A stretch of DNA of 64,000 bases from Oceanivirga miroungae. GTDB lineage: Bacteria > Fusobacteriota > Fusobacteriia > Fusobacteriales > Leptotrichiaceae. The notes beneath the pieces were generated by a model. That model saw only the letters and a program-made list of their open reading frames with translations. It had not been told where the DNA came from and searched no databases. The position numbers and the translations under genes were made by a program. Shown here piece by piece: positions 35,880-45,500 of the stretch. Numbering within the stretch: the stretch's first letter is position 1; each line of letters opens with the position of its first letter. The stretch lies in contig NZ_CABWIB010000001.1 in the NCBI RefSeq assembly GCF_902505095.1, positions 634,688 to 698,687 of the forward strand, written 5' to 3'.

Positions 35880-37771
35880 TGAGTAGTTATGATGTAATAG
35901 TTGTAGGTGCAGGTCATGCTGGTATTGAAGCAGCACTTGCAACATCTAGAAAAGGACATAAGACAGCAATTTTTACAATAGTATTAGAAAATATAGGTCA
36001 AATGAGTTGTAATCCAAGTATTGGTGGACCTGCTAAATCACATCTAGTTAAAGAAATAGATGCACTAGGTGGTGAAATGGGTAGAAATATGGATAAAAGT
36101 TTTGTTCAAATGAGAATATTAAATACCAAAAAAGGACCAGCAGTTAGAAGTTTAAGAGCGCAAGCCGATAGAAAAGTTTACGCAAGAAATATGAAAAAAA
36201 CATTAGAAGCACAAGAAAATCTTGATATTATTCAAGATATGGTAGTGAGTATTACATTTGATAAAGATAAAAAAGTAGTAACAGGTGTTAAAACTAAAAA
36301 TGGATTAGAATTTTTAGCTAAAAAGGTGATAATAGCTACAGGGACATTTTTAAATGGACTTTTATACGTAGGTGATAAATTAGTTGAAGGTGGAAGAATG
36401 GGAGAATTAAGTTCAAAAGAACTTACAAATTCCTTTATAGAAATGGGACTTGAAATTAAAAGATTTAAAACAGGTACTTCACCTAGAATAGATAAAAGAA
36501 CAATAGACTTTAATGAATTAGAAGAACAGCCTGGTGAAACAAAAATAGCTCTAAAATACTCAAGTAGAAGTAGTGATGAAGAAGTTCTAGCTAAACCTCA
36601 ACTATCATGTTATTTAACAAGAACAAATGTAAATACACATAATTTAATATTAGATCATATTGATAAGTCCCCTTTATATAACGGGACAATATCTTCAATA
36701 GGACCTAGATATTGTCCTAGTATAGAAGATAAGATAGTTAAATTTAGAGATAAAGATTCACACCACCTGTTTTTAGAACCAGAAGGTTTTGATACAAATG
36801 AAGTATATATTAGTGGACTTTCAACAAGCTATCCAGCATATTTACAAGAACAAATGGTAAGAAGTATAAAAGGTATGGAAAATGCTAGAATTATGAGATA
36901 TGGTTATGCTGTAGAATACGATATAGTAAATGCAAAAGAGCTTGATTATACCCTAGAAGTAAAAAAAATAAAAGGTCTATATTTAGCTGGTCAAATAAAC
37001 GGAACTAGTGGATATGAAGAAGCTGCAGCTCAAGGGTTAATGGCTGGTATAAATGCAAGTTTAGCACTTGAAAATAGGGAACCTTTAATACTATATAAGG
37101 ATAATTCATATATAGCAACTATGATAGATGATATAATAACAAAAGAAATACAAGAGCCATACAGAATGTTTACAGCAAGATCAGAATATAGACTTTTATT
37201 ACGTGAGGATAATGCTGATTTAAGACTTAGTAAATATGGATATGAAATAGGACTATTAAGTAAAGAAGAATATGATAAAGTATTAGAAAAAGAAAAAGCA
37301 GTATATGAAACAATTGATAATTTATCTAATACTAATGTAGGAACTTCAAATAAGGTATTAGTTGAGTTATTAGAAAAATATAATGAAACTATAAAAAGTG
37401 GAATAAGTTTAAAAGAATTACTAAGAAGACCAAGCTTTACATATCAAGATGTTAAAGAAATTGCAAGATATGCTAATGTATCTTATCAAATAGATTTTAG
37501 AGACGATATAGAATATCAAATAGAGGTATTTATAAAATATGAAGGATACATAGATAGAGCAATGAAGATGATGGAAAAAAATAAAAAGCTTGAAGAAAAG
37601 AAAATACCAAAAGATTTTAATTACGATATAATGACTGGAATTGGTCGTGAAGCAAAACAAAGATTAAATGAGATAAGACCATATAATATAGGGCAAGCAA
37701 GTCGTATAATGGGTGTTACACCAGCAGATATATCTGTTTTAATAATGTATTTAGATGGAAGATTAAGTTAA
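35879..37771 (+). CDS. mnmG: tRNA uridine-5-carboxymethylaminomethyl modification enzyme MnmG (GidA)
   Basis: 630 residues, full length. VVGAGHAGIEAA (residues 8-19) is the FAD dinucleotide loop; MSCNPSIGGPAKSHLVKEID and GTSGYEEAAAQG are GidA signatures. With MnmE it modifies U34 of several tRNAs. The ATG overlaps the ktrA stop codon by one base, and rsmG follows after four bases. Confidence 0.96.
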   Translation: MSSYDVIVVGAGHAGIEAALATSRKGHKTAIFTIVLENIGQMSCNPSIGGPAKSHLVKEIDALGGEMGRNMDKSFVQMRILNTKKGPAVRSLRAQADRKVYARNMKKTLEAQENLDIIQDMVVSITFDKDKKVVTGVKTKNGLEFLAKKVIIATGTFLNGLLYVGDKLVEGGRMGELSSKELTNSFIEMGLEIKRFKTGTSPRIDKRTIDFNELEEQPGETKIALKYSSRSSDEEVLAKPQLSCYLTRTNVNTHNLILDHIDKSPLYNGTISSIGPRYCPSIEDKIVKFRDKDSHHLFLEPEGFDTNEVYISGLSTSYPAYLQEQMVRSIKGMENARIMRYGYAVEYDIVNAKELDYTLEVKKIKGLYLAGQINGTSGYEEAAAQGLMAGINASLALENREPLILYKDNSYIATMIDDIITKEIQEPYRMFTARSEYRLLLREDNADLRLSKYGYEIGLLSKEEYDKVLEKEKAVYETIDNLSNTNVGTSNKVLVELLEKYNETIKSGISLKELLRRPSFTYQDVKEIARYANVSYQIDFRDDIEYQIEVFIKYEGYIDRAMKMMEKNKKLEEKKIPKDFNYDIMTGIGREAKQRLNEIRPYNIGQASRIMGVTPADISVLIMYLDGRLS

Positions 37772-37775
37772 AAAT

Positions 37776-38414
37776 ATGGAAAATGAAAAATTAAATAGGT
37801 ATTTATACCTACTTATGGAAAAAAATAAGGTGATGAATTTAACAGCTATAAGAGAAAAAGATGATATAATAGTAAAACATTTTATGGATTCTATGCTTTT
37901 AAATGATTTACTAAAAAAAGAAGATAAAAATATAATAGATATAGGGACAGGAGCTGGATTTCCAGGGCTTGTTCTAGCTATTTTAAATCCTGATAAAAAC
38001 TTTTTATTAGTTGATTCTGTTAAAAAAAAGGTTGACTTTTTAAATGAAGTAATACTTGATTTAAATTTAAAAAATGTTAAAACAAGTGATAAAAGAGCAG
38101 AAGAATTAATAAAGACTAATAGAGAAAAATTTGATGTAGCATTAGCTAGAGGGGTAGCTAATCTTAGAGTAATTTTAGAATATGAGATACCGTTTTTAAA
38201 AGTTGGAGGTAGATTTTTACCACAAAAATTAAATACAAGTGAAGTAGAAGAATCTAGAAATGCTTTAAAAATGTTAAATTCTCATATAGAAAAAATACAT
38301 GAATTTAAGTTAAATAATACTGAAGACAGAATTGTTATTGAGATTGTTAAGGATAAAAAAACTAGTGAAAAGTATCCAAGAAAAACTGGAATACCTAAAA
38401 AAAATCCACTGTAA
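37776..38414 (+). CDS. rsmG: 16S rRNA (guanine(527)-N7)-methyltransferase RsmG (GidB)
   Basis: 212 residues. IIDIGTGAGFPGLVLA is the motif I SAM loop, preceded by MNLTAIREKDDIIVKHFMDS, the conserved N-terminal block of GidB. RsmG methylates G527 of 16S rRNA. The mnmG-rsmG order is widely conserved. It ends PRKTGIPKKNPL, the normal GidB tail. Confidence 0.95.
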   Translation: MENEKLNRYLYLLMEKNKVMNLTAIREKDDIIVKHFMDSMLLNDLLKKEDKNIIDIGTGAGFPGLVLAILNPDKNFLLVDSVKKKVDFLNEVILDLNLKNVKTSDKRAEELIKTNREKFDVALARGVANLRVILEYEIPFLKVGGRFLPQKLNTSEVEESRNALKMLNSHIEKIHEFKLNNTEDRIVIEIVKDKKTSEKYPRKTGIPKKNPL

Positions 38415-38427
38415 AGGAGAATACAAA

Positions 38428-38997
38428 ATGAAAGAATTAGAAAAAAGAATATTAGAAGGGACTCATTTATTAAAAGATAATATAATAAGGGTCGACTCAT
38501 TTTTAAATCATCAAATTGATGTAGCTTTTTTAAATGAAATTGCCAAAGAATTTAAAAAAAGATTTTCAGATGTTAAAGTTGATAAAATACTTACAATAGA
38601 AGCTAGTGGTATAGCAATAGCTGTAATTGCTTCACAACAATTTGATAATACCCCAGTAGTATTTGCTAAAAAGACACTTTCAAAAAATTTAGATAAAAAT
38701 TTCTATTTTGAAAAAGTATTTTCGTTTACAAAAGATACTACATATGACATTATGGTATCTAAAAAATATATAACTGAGGGTGAAAATGTTTTAATTATAG
38801 ATGATTTTTTAGCTAATGGTAAGGCAAGTTTAGCTTTATGTGATATTGTTAAAAAAGCTAAAGCAAATGTAGTAGGTGTTGGAGTAGTTATAGAAAAAGC
38901 TAATCAATTAGGTAGAACAAGACTAGAACAAGCTGGTATTAGAATAGAAAGCCTAGCTCGTGTTGATATAAAAGATGACGGAATAAGGTTTAAATAG
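38428..38997 (+). CDS. xpt: Xanthine phosphoribosyltransferase
   Basis: 189 residues. MKELEKRILEGTHLLKDN is the usual Xpt start; the PRPP loop reads VLIIDDFLANGKA. The enzyme salvages xanthine to XMP. ATG 38428 follows AAGGAGA; the frame extends further upstream inside rsmG but has no ribosome site there. No purine riboswitch lies directly upstream, since the gene is embedded in the mnmG-rsmG-xpt-psd run. Confidence 0.94.
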   Translation: MKELEKRILEGTHLLKDNIIRVDSFLNHQIDVAFLNEIAKEFKKRFSDVKVDKILTIEASGIAIAVIASQQFDNTPVVFAKKTLSKNLDKNFYFEKVFSFTKDTTYDIMVSKKYITEGENVLIIDDFLANGKASLALCDIVKKAKANVVGVGVVIEKANQLGRTRLEQAGIRIESLARVDIKDDGIRFK

Positions 38998-39978
38998 ATG
39001 AAGAAAAGAAATATAATAATTTTATGTATAGTAATAATATTATTTTTAATTCAATATATCTTTAATTCATATAGTGAATTTAAAAAAATAGAGTATATAG
39101 ATAGAAAAACTAATAAAGTAAAAGTTGAAAATGTACCAGGGGAGTCTTATCTTAAATTTTTATATTATTCACCGTATGGTAAATTAACATTAAATACCCT
39201 GGTTAAAAATAAATTTTTATCAAGTTATTATGGAAAACAAATGGATAAAGAAAAATCAAAAGATAAAATTAAAAAATTTGTAGAAAGTAATAACATAAAT
39301 TTAGAAGATAATTTACTTAGCTTAGAAGAGTATAACAGCTTTAATGAATTTTTTTATAGAAAACTAAAAGCTAATGTAAGAGTAGTAGACTATGATAAAT
39401 ATAGTTTGGTATCTCCAGCAGATTCTAAGGTATTAGCCTTTGAAAATGTAGGAGAAAATGATAATTTTTTAGTAAAAGGGATTAATTTTGATTTAGAAAA
39501 ACTTTTAGACAATAAAGATTTAGCTAAAAAGTATAAAGGATCAACTATTTTAATTTTTAGATTAGCACCAAGTGATTATCATAGATTTCATTTTCCAGTA
39601 GATGGATTCATATCAAAAAATACAAAAATAGAGGGTAAATATTACTCAGTATCACCACATGCTATTAGAAAGAATATGAATATATTTATAGAAAACAAAA
39701 GAGAGTATAGTGTATTAAAAACCATTGAATTTGGCGATATTTTAATAGAAGAAGTAGGAGCAACTATGGTTGGTTCAATAATACAAAGCTATAATGAAAA
39801 TAGCTATGTAAAAAAAGCTAGTGAAAAAGGATATTTTAAATTTGGTGGATCAACTGTTATCTTAATTTTAGAAAAAGATAAAGTTAAAATAGACGATGAT
39901 ATATTAAAAAACTCTAATAATGGCTATGAAACAAAGGTATTTATGGGAGAGAAAATAGGAAGTGCTATAAATAAGTAA
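38998..39978 (+). CDS. psd: Phosphatidylserine decarboxylase
   Basis: 326 residues. An N-terminal membrane anchor (IIILCIVIILFLIQYIF) is followed by the decarboxylase fold with VSPADSKVLAF and DYHRFHFPVDG. The self-cleavage site is FGGST at 282-286, where Ser285 would become the pyruvoyl group. It makes phosphatidylethanolamine. The cleavage motif is FGGST rather than the more common LGST, as in many Firmicute/Fusobacterial type II enzymes. It starts directly after xpt and ends the run. Confidence 0.9.
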   Translation: MKKRNIIILCIVIILFLIQYIFNSYSEFKKIEYIDRKTNKVKVENVPGESYLKFLYYSPYGKLTLNTLVKNKFLSSYYGKQMDKEKSKDKIKKFVESNNINLEDNLLSLEEYNSFNEFFYRKLKANVRVVDYDKYSLVSPADSKVLAFENVGENDNFLVKGINFDLEKLLDNKDLAKKYKGSTILIFRLAPSDYHRFHFPVDGFISKNTKIEGKYYSVSPHAIRKNMNIFIENKREYSVLKTIEFGDILIEEVGATMVGSIIQSYNENSYVKKASEKGYFKFGGSTVILILEKDKVKIDDDILKNSNNGYETKVFMGEKIGSAINK

Positions 39979-40006
39979 TTGAAAAATTTTAATTTCGTGA
40001 TATAAT
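39979..40006 (+). promoter_or_regulatory. nagA promoter
   Basis: -35 TTGAAA (39979-39984), 16-bp spacer, -10 TATAAT (40001-40006). Confidence 0.55.
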
Positions 40007-40049
40007 TATACTGGTATCTACAAGTTGAATTGAGTAGGGGGATAATGAT

Positions 40050-41201
40050 ATGTTAATTAGAAGTAAAAGAGTATGGGTAGCTAATAAGTTTTTAGCTTGT
40101 ATAGTTTCGGTAAAAGAAGATAAAATTGAAAAGATTTTACCATATGATGCTGATGTTAAAGTGGACTATGACTTTGGTAATGATAGAGTAGTTCCAGGTT
40201 TTATTGATGTACATACACATGGTGCGGTTAAATATGATACACTAGATGCAGATGAACAAGGTTTAAAAAGATGGGCTAAATATTTACCGAGTGAAGGAGT
40301 TGTTGCCTTTTTACCTACAACAGTAACTCAAACAGAAGAAGTTTTAGTTAAGGCTTCAAAAAGTGTTGCAAATGTTGTTCGTGAAAATGACTATGAAGGT
40401 GCTAGAATACTAGGTATAAATTTTGAGGGACCATTTTTAGATGTTGCATATAAAGGAGCGCAACCAGAACAATGTATAGTTAAACCAGATATTGAACAAT
40501 TTTATAGATTCCAAGAAGCAGCAGATGGACTTATTAAAATTATTACAATGTCTCTTAATAAAGATGAAGATTACAAGATGACAAGAGAATTAGCAAGTCA
40601 AGATATAATTGTAAGTATAGGACATGGTGGAACAACTTATGAAGAAGCTATACTAGGATTTGCAAATGGTGCTAGACTTATGACGCATACATTTAATGGA
40701 ATGACAGGATTACATCAAAGAATGCCAGGGCAAGTAGGTGCTAGTATGAGAGTAAGAGATGAGTTTGCTGAAATAATATGTGATGGAATACATATACACC
40801 CTGATGTTATGAATACATATTTTAAATCTAAAGGACCAGATTATGCTGTTATGGTAAGTGATTCAATAAGTGCAAAAGCAGTAGATCCAAATGATGAATT
40901 TTATTTAGGTGGAGAAAGAGTGTATATACACCCAGATGGAAGTGCTAGAAGGGCTAATGGTGGATTAAGTGGTTCAACAGCTAAAATAATACAAGGACTT
41001 AAAACTTGTGTTGTAGATGCTGAAATACCTTTTTCATACGCTATAAACTCATGTACAATAAATCCAGCTAGATTACTTAGAATAGATGATAGAAAAGGTA
41101 AGATAAAAGCTAACTATGATGCTGATTTAGTTGTTATAGATGATAATTATGAAATAGTTAAAACTATGGTATTAGGTAAATTTTTATACAGCCGTGATTA
41201 A
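40050..41201 (+). CDS. nagA: N-acetylglucosamine-6-phosphate deacetylase
   Basis: 383 residues, amidohydrolase fold. GFIDVHTHG places the metal ligands His55 and His57; NFEGPFL carries the conserved Glu, and SIGHGGT, THTFNGM and VMVSDSI follow in the NagA order. It removes acetate from GlcNAc-6-P for amino-sugar and cell-wall recycling. No nagB lies next to it. It may connect with the mannose-family PTS at 56.8 kb, since such PTSs often import hexosamines, but that link is speculative. Confidence 0.94.
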   Translation: MLIRSKRVWVANKFLACIVSVKEDKIEKILPYDADVKVDYDFGNDRVVPGFIDVHTHGAVKYDTLDADEQGLKRWAKYLPSEGVVAFLPTTVTQTEEVLVKASKSVANVVRENDYEGARILGINFEGPFLDVAYKGAQPEQCIVKPDIEQFYRFQEAADGLIKIITMSLNKDEDYKMTRELASQDIIVSIGHGGTTYEEAILGFANGARLMTHTFNGMTGLHQRMPGQVGASMRVRDEFAEIICDGIHIHPDVMNTYFKSKGPDYAVMVSDSISAKAVDPNDEFYLGGERVYIHPDGSARRANGGLSGSTAKIIQGLKTCVVDAEIPFSYAINSCTINPARLLRIDDRKGKIKANYDADLVVIDDNYEIVKTMVLGKFLYSRD

Positions 41202-41204
41202 TAT

Positions 41205-41231
41205 AAAAAGATGGGACACCCCATCTTTTTT
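41205..41231. terminator. Bidirectional terminator between nagA and hemW
   Basis: AAAAAGATGGG, ACAC loop, CCCATCTTTTT: a perfect stem with T-runs in both directions, serving two converging genes. Confidence 0.9.
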
Positions 41232-42327
41232 AGTCCATTAATTCAACTGTAACTGTATCGGATAATAGTAAACCTTTTTTTGTTAAAAATATCTTACCAT
41301 CATTTAGATACACTAAATTATTCTCTATTAACTTATTTACTATCTTTTCTTTTTTAGGATCATATATAACCCCTTTATTAAGTAGTCTTAATCCCATAAT
41401 ATACTTTAAATTTTCTAGCTCTTTTTCATCTACAATTTCAATAGTTTTTTCATTTATCGGAATTTTATTCTCATCAATATATCTATAATATTCTTTTAAT
41501 TTTTTAATTTTTTCAAACCTTTTATTATCATAATAGCTACTAGAACTAATTCCAACCCCTATAAACTCTTTATTTTCCCAATATTTAATATTGTGTCTTC
41601 CAAGCTTATTAGATAAACAAAAACTTGAAACTTCATAATGAGTATATCCCATTTTTGTTAGTCTATCTATAATATATAGATACATTTTTTCTTCTAATTC
41701 ATCACTTAATTTAGTAATTTTTTTCTCTTTTAAAAGTTTAGAAAATCTTGATTTTTCTTCCCAAATTAAAGAATATATTGATATATGATCAGGTTTTAGG
41801 ATTTCTATTTGATTAAGGTCATTTTCTAAGTCTTTTAGTGTTTGACTAGGTACAGCAAAAATTAAATCAATAGAAATATTAGAAAAGCCTGCTTTTTTAG
41901 CATCATAAAAAGTTTTAATACCATCCTCTTTATTATGCTCTCGTCTCATAAGTTTTAAAATATCATCATTAAAACTTTGTATACCTATGCTTAATCTATT
42001 AACACCTAATTTTTTTAACTCCATTAGTTTTTCTAAATCCATATTAGTTGGATTTAATTCTAAACTAATTTCAGTATTTTCATTAAACTTTAAATTAGAT
42101 AATATTTTTTCAATAGATGAAATACTCAATACTGATGGCGTTCCTCCTCCAAAGTAAATAGTATCATATTCTAATTTAGGGTATAGATTAATTTCTTTTA
42201 TTATATATTCTACATATCTTTCATATTCTCTTTGCATATTTGTAAGTATGTAAAAATCACAGTAACTACATCTAATATTACAAAATGGAATATGAATATA
42301 TATTGCATCAATTTTACTTTTTATCAT
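41230..42327 (-). CDS. hemW: Radical SAM family heme chaperone HemW
   Basis: 365 residues. IHIPFCNIRCSYCDF gives the CxxxCxxC cluster (Cys16, Cys20, Cys23). FGGGTPS, LSIGIQSF and the C-terminal HemN-like region SFCLSNKLGRHNIKYW fit HemW, once misnamed a coproporphyrinogen oxidase. I start at ATG 42327 because GGGAGGA lies just upstream; codons further out would run through its promoter. Transcription diverges from the giant adhesin gene, with overlapping -35 boxes. Confidence 0.93.
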   Translation of the reverse strand: MIKSKIDAIYIHIPFCNIRCSYCDFYILTNMQREYERYVEYIIKEINLYPKLEYDTIYFGGGTPSVLSISSIEKILSNLKFNENTEISLELNPTNMDLEKLMELKKLGVNRLSIGIQSFNDDILKLMRREHNKEDGIKTFYDAKKAGFSNISIDLIFAVPSQTLKDLENDLNQIEILKPDHISIYSLIWEEKSRFSKLLKEKKITKLSDELEEKMYLYIIDRLTKMGYTHYEVSSFCLSNKLGRHNIKYWENKEFIGVGISSSSYYDNKRFEKIKKLKEYYRYIDENKIPINEKTIEIVDEKELENLKYIMGLRLLNKGVIYDPKKEKIVNKLIENNLVYLNDGKIFLTKKGLLLSDTVTVELMD

Positions 42328-42343
42328 CTGGTCCTCCCAGATA

Positions 42344-42372
42344 ATTATATCACTTCTAAAAAGATTTGACAA
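42344..42372 (-). promoter_or_regulatory. hemW promoter
   Basis: On the minus strand: -35 TTGTCA (42367-42372), exactly 17 bp, -10 TATAAT (42344-42349). The -35 box shares five bases with the adhesin's -35 box on the other strand. Confidence 0.65.
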
Positions 42373-42396
42373 TTTAGGTGGGGGGGGGGGTATAAT
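42366..42396 (+). promoter_or_regulatory. Adhesin promoter with 11-G tract in its spacer (predicted phase-variable)
   Basis: Consensus -35 TTGACA (42366-42371) and consensus -10 TATAAT (42391-42396) are separated by 19 bp, of which 42380-42390 is an unbroken run of 11 G. The optimum spacer is 17 bp, so gain or loss of one or two G by replication slippage would change promoter strength sharply. In this AT-rich DNA an 11-G run is exceptional. Confidence 0.8.
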
Positions 42397-42463
42397 ATTT
42401 AGAGAGAATAAATTGATAATAATTATATATGGTTATTATCTTTTTTTACACATAAAATAATAC

Positions 42464-42495
42464 ACCAAAAACTATATTCACATATAGTTTTTGGT
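42464..42495. other. 14-bp perfect inverted repeat in the adhesin 5' leader
   Basis: ACCAAAAACTATAT, loop TCAC, ATATAGTTTTTGGT. The RNA would form a stable stem-loop about 50 nt before the start codon. No U-run follows, so it is not a standard terminator; an RNA-stability or protein-binding role is possible. A smaller AGGTT/AACCT hairpin (42519-42533) lies just before the ribosome site. Confidence 0.6.
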
Positions 42496-42546
42496 CATAA
42501 AAATAAATAAAAGAAAACAGGTTACGGGAACCTTAAGGGGAGATAT

Positions 42547-45500
42547 ATGAATAAATTTAACAAAGAGGAAATAAAAAGATGGCTAAAATCCACGATGAAA
42601 AATAAGGTGAGTATAAATGATAAGACAATCATACATTTTTTGATGACTGGTGCCTTATTTTTTGGTGCGAGTGGGATTTCGTATGGGGCTATAGATATTA
42701 ATTCTGATGGTACAATAGCTTCAGGTCGTAATGCTGATGATGAAAGTCAAGCAGAAGGTGGAGCAAAGTTTAGAGGACAAGAAGTAGTAGCATTAAATCC
42801 TATAAAAGGTGGATATGATGGAGCACATACAAATAAAGAATTAATAGGAGATGGTGGAGTTTCAATTGGTTATGAATCAACTGCAAAGGGAAATAGATAT
42901 TATAATAAAAAAACTAATGAAATAGAATATGATGAGGGGCCTTCAATAGGGAACAATCCTCATTATAAAATAAAAAGTATTGCAGGTAATGCAGTAGCAA
43001 TTGGTAGAAAATCAGAAGCAAATGGAATAAACTCAATTGCGTTGGGTTCATATTCATCAAATGATGGAGATCAAGCAGTAGCTATAGGAACAAGAACATA
43101 CTCAGAAGCACAAGCGACTGCTATAGGGAATGATACAATAGCAACAGGTTTTGGAAGTATTGCCATAGGTACAGATGATGTATTAAATGAAGCAGGTATA
43201 ATAGCTGATGAAAAATTAAATGAAATAATAAAGAAAGCAATAGAAAAGAAAGTAAGCGAGAAGTTAGAAAATTTAGAAAATATTAGTAATGAGCATGAAG
43301 AGAATGGGAAAGAAACAGATTCTGTTAACACACCATACTCACCAACTGCAGCATATGGAAAGGGAGCTGTTGCAATTGGTGGAAGATCAATAGCATTTAA
43401 AGAGGGATCAACTTCTATAGGATCATTTGCTTTAAGTTTATCTGAATATTCAACAGCAATAGGGAGAAACTCATATGTTGCTGTTGGGTCTAATTTTGGT
43501 ACAGCAATAGGTGCTAGATCTAGAGTATTTGCTGCTGATTCAGTGGCTATTGGTAAAGGTTCACAAGCTACAAGTACAGGTTCATTTTCTTTTGGTAGTG
43601 ATGCAATAGCAGCTGGTGAGGGATCAATTGCAATTGGTAAAGATGTATTGGCAAATACAAATGTAGCAAATCTTAACGATTTAAAAGGTATTTGGGAAGG
43701 TGAAAGAACAAATATTGAACAAAGTATAAATAATTTCAAAAAAATAGATATAAAGTATGCTAATGATGAATCTGGGAATTTAAAATTATTTAAAGAAGAA
43801 AATGGTACTAAAAATGAAGATAATATATATAAAGCACAGACAAGAGAAGAATTTAAAAATGCAATAGCTATAGGGGATCATACTGTATCAAGTGGTAATA
43901 ACTCTATAGCATTTGGTACAGCAGCAGGGAATCTTTCTAACAACTCTATAGCACTTGGTACATTAGCATATATTAAAGAAGAAGCTAATAACTCAGTTGC
44001 ATTAGGTATGGGTTCAAGAGTTACAATGAAAAACTCAGTAGCTTTAGGGTATGGATCAGAAACAAATTATTTCTATAATAATGGTGATGGTTCAGAAGCA
44101 GCTAAAAATATACCTTATTATGCTAGTAAGTCAGAAGATAATATAAAAGCTGGAATAGAAAGAGATTATTATAAACCCACTAGTGCTACATATGAAATTG
44201 ATAAAAGTGTTGCGTCTGATGGAGTAATATCTGTTGGTGGATGGAAAAAAGATGGAACTAAAGTAGGTCTTAGAAGAATAATAAATGCAGCCCCAGGAGC
44301 ATTAGATACTGACGTTGCAGTTGTAGGACAATTAAGAGCATTAGAAAGTGCTGTTGGTATTAAGTATTTTTCAGTTAATAGTAATATTGAAGGAAATAAA
44401 GATAATAAAGGGGCAACAGGTGTAGATGCAGTAGCTATAGGTGGTGGAGTTAAAACTACTGGTGACCAATCTACTGCTATAGGTAATGATACAGATGCTA
44501 TTGGAAAAGGTGCAATAGCAATAGGATCAGATGATGCAGATGGATATAATTCAAAAGATTGGACGGATGATACTTTTAGAAAATATAGTGCAGAAGGTTT
44601 TAAGAATGATAGAAATGGATATGTAAGAACTCGTGCAAAAGGAAATGGTTCAGTTGCTGTAGGATCACATGCTGTTGCAACCAATAAAGGAGCTTTAGCA
44701 TTAGGTGTAAGTTCATTTGCAGGTGGGGATGATTCAGTTGCAATAGGTGATGCTTCTAGTGCTTCAGGAGATGGAACAGTTGCAATAGGTAAAGGATCTA
44801 AAGCAAGTAATGGAGCTAGTGTATATAAAAATAATAAGGGGAAATATGTAAATCCAGGGCATGACCCTAAAATTTCTAAATTCTATAACAATGATGCGGC
44901 AATTGATGGGATAGATAATGCATATAAATGGGTTCCAACAGGCGGAGAATTTTCAGTAGGAGATGAAGGAACAAAACTTACAAGAAGAATAATAAATGTA
45001 GCAGCAGGTCGTAATGATACTGATGCTGTTAATGTTGCACAATTAAAACAAGCAGAAGTACATTATTTTTCAGTAAATACAACTGGAGCTGCAGACAATG
45101 ATAAAAATAAAGCAAATGATGGTGCAACAGGTGAAGGAGCTATTGCAATAGGAAGAAATGCAAGTTCTACAGCTTGGAGTACAGCATTAGGAAATAATGC
45201 AAAAGTTAATGGAGCTGATTCAGTTGCAATTGGTAATGAAGCTACAGTATTAAAACAAAATGAAAAGAGTATAACAGCTGTTAGTAACTCTGTATCAGTT
45301 GGAGCACATTCTAGTGTTAAAGCTGAAAGTTCTGTAGCAGTAGGGAAAAGTACAGTTATTGAAAAGGGAGAATCTGTTGCAATTGGGTATAGTTCACAAA
45401 CAACAGAAGCAGAAACAGTATCTATTGGTAGTGAAGCAAAGGTAGAAGGTAAATACGGTATAGCTATAGGATCAAAGGTGAAAACAACAGCTGCTGGAGC

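Noticed and set aside
38332..38427. N-terminal extension of xpt inside rsmG
   Set aside because: No ribosome site; the known Xpt N-terminus starts at ATG 38428.
43071..44684. Minus-strand frames opposite the adhesin head
   Set aside because: They reflect the repetitive codon pattern of the plus-strand head; no start signals.
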